DNA of 64,000 nucleotides. Source: Blastopirellula marina (GTDB taxonomy: Bacteria; Planctomycetota; Planctomycetia; Pirellulales; Pirellulaceae). This document shows, in pieces, positions 62,103 through 64,000 of the stretch. Made by a program: the position numbers and the translations under genes. The DNA is taken from the NCBI RefSeq assembly GCF_002967765.1, contig NZ_PUHY01000012.1:682001-746000 (forward strand), read 5' to 3'. The first letter of the stretch is position 1, and the number at the start of each line of letters is the position of its first letter. Below the pieces are notes generated by a model, which was not told the origin of the DNA, made no database searches, and was given only the letters and a program-made list of their open reading frames with translations.

Positions 62103-64000
62103 CTATCGTGGTCCCGCCGGGAGATGCGAAGTTAAGTAACGGGCGATTTGCTGGCGGACGTGCACCACACTGCCTGGGCCTTCGCTGAGTCCATGGTTTC
62201 GGTTTGGGTAGACCATATAGTCAAACGGCTTGCCGAGTTCGATTAAGCGGTCGATCAGACCTTCGACGATTTGGATGTGTGTGTTGGTCTCGCCGCCACC
62301 ATGCAAGATCAACAAATCCCCTTTCAGCCCGGCGGCGAAGTTGATCGGAGCGGAACGTTCGTAGCCTTCGCGATTGACTTCGCGATCGCGCATGTAGTTT
62401 TCCTGAAAGCCGGCGTTGTAAAGATGTGGCTGCGGCTTGGGAACAACAGCAATGCCGACATGGTAAACCTCTGGCTTGCGGAACATCGCGTTGAGGGTGT
62501 TCGAGCCACCGCCGCTCCAGCCCCAAATCGCAACTCGCGAGAGGTCGACATAGGGTTTCTGGCGAGCAATTTCTTCAAGACCAGCGGCTTGCTCTTCGGT
62601 AGAAAGCGGACCGAGACTACCAAACACGGCGCGTCGCCAAGCGGCACCCTTGGGCGCTGGCGTGCCACGATTATCGATTGAAACGACAACATAGCCTGCC
62701 TCGGCGATCGCCCGGTGGTACAGTGCTTGACCCGCGCCCCATTGGTCGAGTACGGTTTGCGAATGGGGTTCGCCGTAAACATATACGAGAACAGGATACT
62801 TCTTCGTAGGATCAAACTCCGAAGGCTTCAACATCCAGGCGTCCATAACCACGTTGTCGCCAATGTCGAGTGTTAGAAATTCCACTGGCTGCACGCCGAT
62901 TTGACTCGCACGCTCACCTAAATTGTGATTGTCCTCCAACGTGCGAACGACGCGGTGCTCAGGCATTTCGACCAACTCAGTAATCGGAGGTTGATCGAAC
63001 GATGAATAGGTATGAAACGCCCATTGAGCATTCGGTGAGAAGCGATAGTCATGCGTACCTGGCTGATCCTGCGGTGTTATGCGTTGAGCGGAATCCGTTC
63101 CATCCAGTGCAGCACGGTACAGATACTTCTGCGTGGCATTCTCGGGCGACGCGTAGTAGTAATACCACCCGCCGAACTCGTCGATGTAGCACTTCTCGAT
63201 TAGATCACAGCGTTTTGGTGTAAGAACGGCCAGTTCTTCGCCCTCTCGCGAGTAAAGATAGGCTCTGCGCCAACCATCCTTTTCGCTAACGACAATGAAC
63301 TTCGCGCCTTCCTCAATCCATTGGATGCCGGTGTTCTTCTGAATGCTGGCGACTACCCAGGCCGGGTCAGTTTCGTGGAAGATGGTTTTCACTTCGTCGG
63401 TATCAAGATTGCAGAGCAGGAACCAACGTTCGTCACGAAAGCGGCTCAGTTTTTCAACGAAGACTTCTTTGGAGTTATTCGCCCAACAGACTTCACCGAG
63501 GTAGTAGCCTTCTTCCGGCGCCGGAATAGGAAGCCAATGCGGTTTTCGTTCTTTCGTGTCAACGACACCAATACGATGCGAATGAATTGTCTCGCCAACA
63601 CGGGCAAATCGCATTCGTCGGACATTGGGATAGGAAGGATCTGACTTCTCAATCATCACGCGGGTGCGCACGTTCGAGACATCGGTTTCGACGAAGAGTA
63701 CTTTCGTGTTGTCCGGGCTCCACTGGATCTCTTCGTAGTGGATGTCGGTGCCCGATTTCTGATCGGTGAGTGGAGCCTCTTTGCCAGTGGCCGGATCTCT
63801 TAGATACAAGTTGGCATTTCGCTGGAGTATGCGACCGTGGGCATCAGGGATTTCTACTTCCAGCGGAGGATGTGGGACCGAGCGTTCGCCTGTGTTCACC
63901 TCGTAGCGAACGTGTTGACTGCGTATGGATTTGGGATCGAACTGCCAGACAGTGTAGCCTTTCGAGTCCGACTGCCAGCTTCCCTCGAATCGCCGCTGCG
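62103..64000 (-). CDS. S9-family prolyl oligopeptidase / dipeptidyl-peptidase IV-like, C-terminal part
   Basis: A serine peptidase that cleaves after Pro/Ala in peptides. The frame continues past the window end (no stop up to base 64000), so the N-terminus is missing; the visible GTG at 63899 is not the start. The N-terminal part shows DPP IV-type propeller blades (IQWSPDNTKVLFV, GVVDTKERKPHWLPI, GEVCWANNSKEVFVEKLSR). The hydrolase domain has VLVYVYGEPHSQ, IDNRGTP, the nucleophile GWSGGGSNTLN and the catalytic His in YPNRNHGLSEG. The acid loop reads HGGGETNTHIQ, where most family members have Asp (HGxxDDNVH); here that residue is Glu. Substrate class is inferred. Confidence 0.9.
   Translation of the reverse strand, partial: QRRFEGSWQSDSKGYTVWQFDPKSIRSQHVRYEVNTGERSVPHPPLEVEIPDAHGRILQRNANLYLRDPATGKEAPLTDQKSGTDIHYEEIQWSPDNTKVLFVETDVSNVRTRVMIEKSDPSYPNVRRMRFARVGETIHSHRIGVVDTKERKPHWLPIPAPEEGYYLGEVCWANNSKEVFVEKLSRFRDERWFLLCNLDTDEVKTIFHETDPAWVVASIQKNTGIQWIEEGAKFIVVSEKDGWRRAYLYSREGEELAVLTPKRCDLIEKCYIDEFGGWYYYYASPENATQKYLYRAALDGTDSAQRITPQDQPGTHDYRFSPNAQWAFHTYSSFDQPPITELVEMPEHRVVRTLEDNHNLGERASQIGVQPVEFLTLDIGDNVVMDAWMLKPSEFDPTKKYPVLVYVYGEPHSQTVLDQWGAGQALYHRAIAEAGYVVVSIDNRGTPAPKGAAWRRAVFGSLGPLSTEEQAAGLEEIARQKPYVDLSRVAIWGWSGGGSNTLNAMFRKPEVYHVGIAVVPKPQPHLYNAGFQENYMRDREVNREGYERSAPINFAAGLKGDLLILHGGGETNTHIQIVEGLIDRLIELGKPFDYMVYPNRNHGLSEGPGSVVHVRQQIARYLTSHLPAGPR

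Noticed and set aside
1-64000. tRNA or rRNA genes, insertion sequences, prophage
   Set aside because: Scanning for tRNA T-loop-like sequences, transposase motifs and phage structural genes by eye gave nothing convincing; a tRNAscan and IS search would be decisive.

Overview
The window looks like chromosomal DNA of a Planctomycetes bacterium, most likely of the Pirellulales (Blastopirellula/Bremerella/Rhodopirellula-like). This is inferred from gene content: a YTV-repeat cell-wall-type protein, several DUF1559 pseudopilin-like proteins with the [20 protein letters not shown] leader, four formylglycine-type sulfatases, many secreted or lipoprotein genes of unknown function, and a primary sigma factor lacking region 1.1. 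No rRNA, tRNA, insertion sequence, prophage or CRISPR array was seen. Genes sit on both strands, mostly singly or in short runs, often closed by hairpins shared by convergent genes.

Layout. 0-6.6 kb: the 3' part of gyrB, a YTV-repeat protein, an atypical SDR divergent from a DUF1990 gene, a cysteine-free Cu/Zn superoxide dismutase and a shikimate dehydrogenase. 6.7-13.6 kb: two tandem arrays of small membrane proteins, separated by a methyltransferase. The first holds four + strand paralogs with a Q-x-x-[LI] motif. The second holds five - strand paralogs with an N-terminal NPFxSP-type motif; one of them seems to lack a normal start codon. A 120-bp array of degenerate 11-bp repeats lies upstream of the second array. 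13.8-15.3 kb: the primary sigma factor, then about 1.35 kb without a credible gene. 16.7-31.8 kb: housekeeping and metabolic genes (SDR, lipoate ligase family, BSP-type metalloprotease, MutY, a lipoprotein hydrolase, a large secreted propeller-like protein, a 2-oxoacid decarboxylase) and a quinone-oxidoreductase / ArsR / aldo-keto reductase group. A gene at 28.6-29.1 kb is interrupted by an in-frame amber codon.

32.4-55.2 kb is the envelope and secretion-rich part. DUF1559 genes are each followed by a small lipoprotein gene (three modules). Sulfatases lie at 36.5, 37.9, 46.7 and 53.3 kb. There are also a PhoA-type alkaline phosphatase, paired secreted paralogs, paired small membrane paralogs, a Tat substrate and a Cache-domain chemoreceptor. 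The sulfatases and phosphatase suggest use of sulfated polysaccharides and organic phosphate, as in other marine planctomycetes (inference).

56-64 kb: a protein whose C-terminal half resembles plant IQM calmodulin-binding proteins, ilvN-ilvC, a secreted propeller-like protein, a protein made of three internal repeats, a secreted gene that may be split by a stop codon, and the C-terminal part of an S9 peptidase that runs off the end.

The best candidates for something undescribed are the NPF-motif membrane-protein array with its ATC-start member and 11-bp repeat array, the adjacent tandem membrane paralogs, the IQM-like bacterial protein, and the three-repeat protein.
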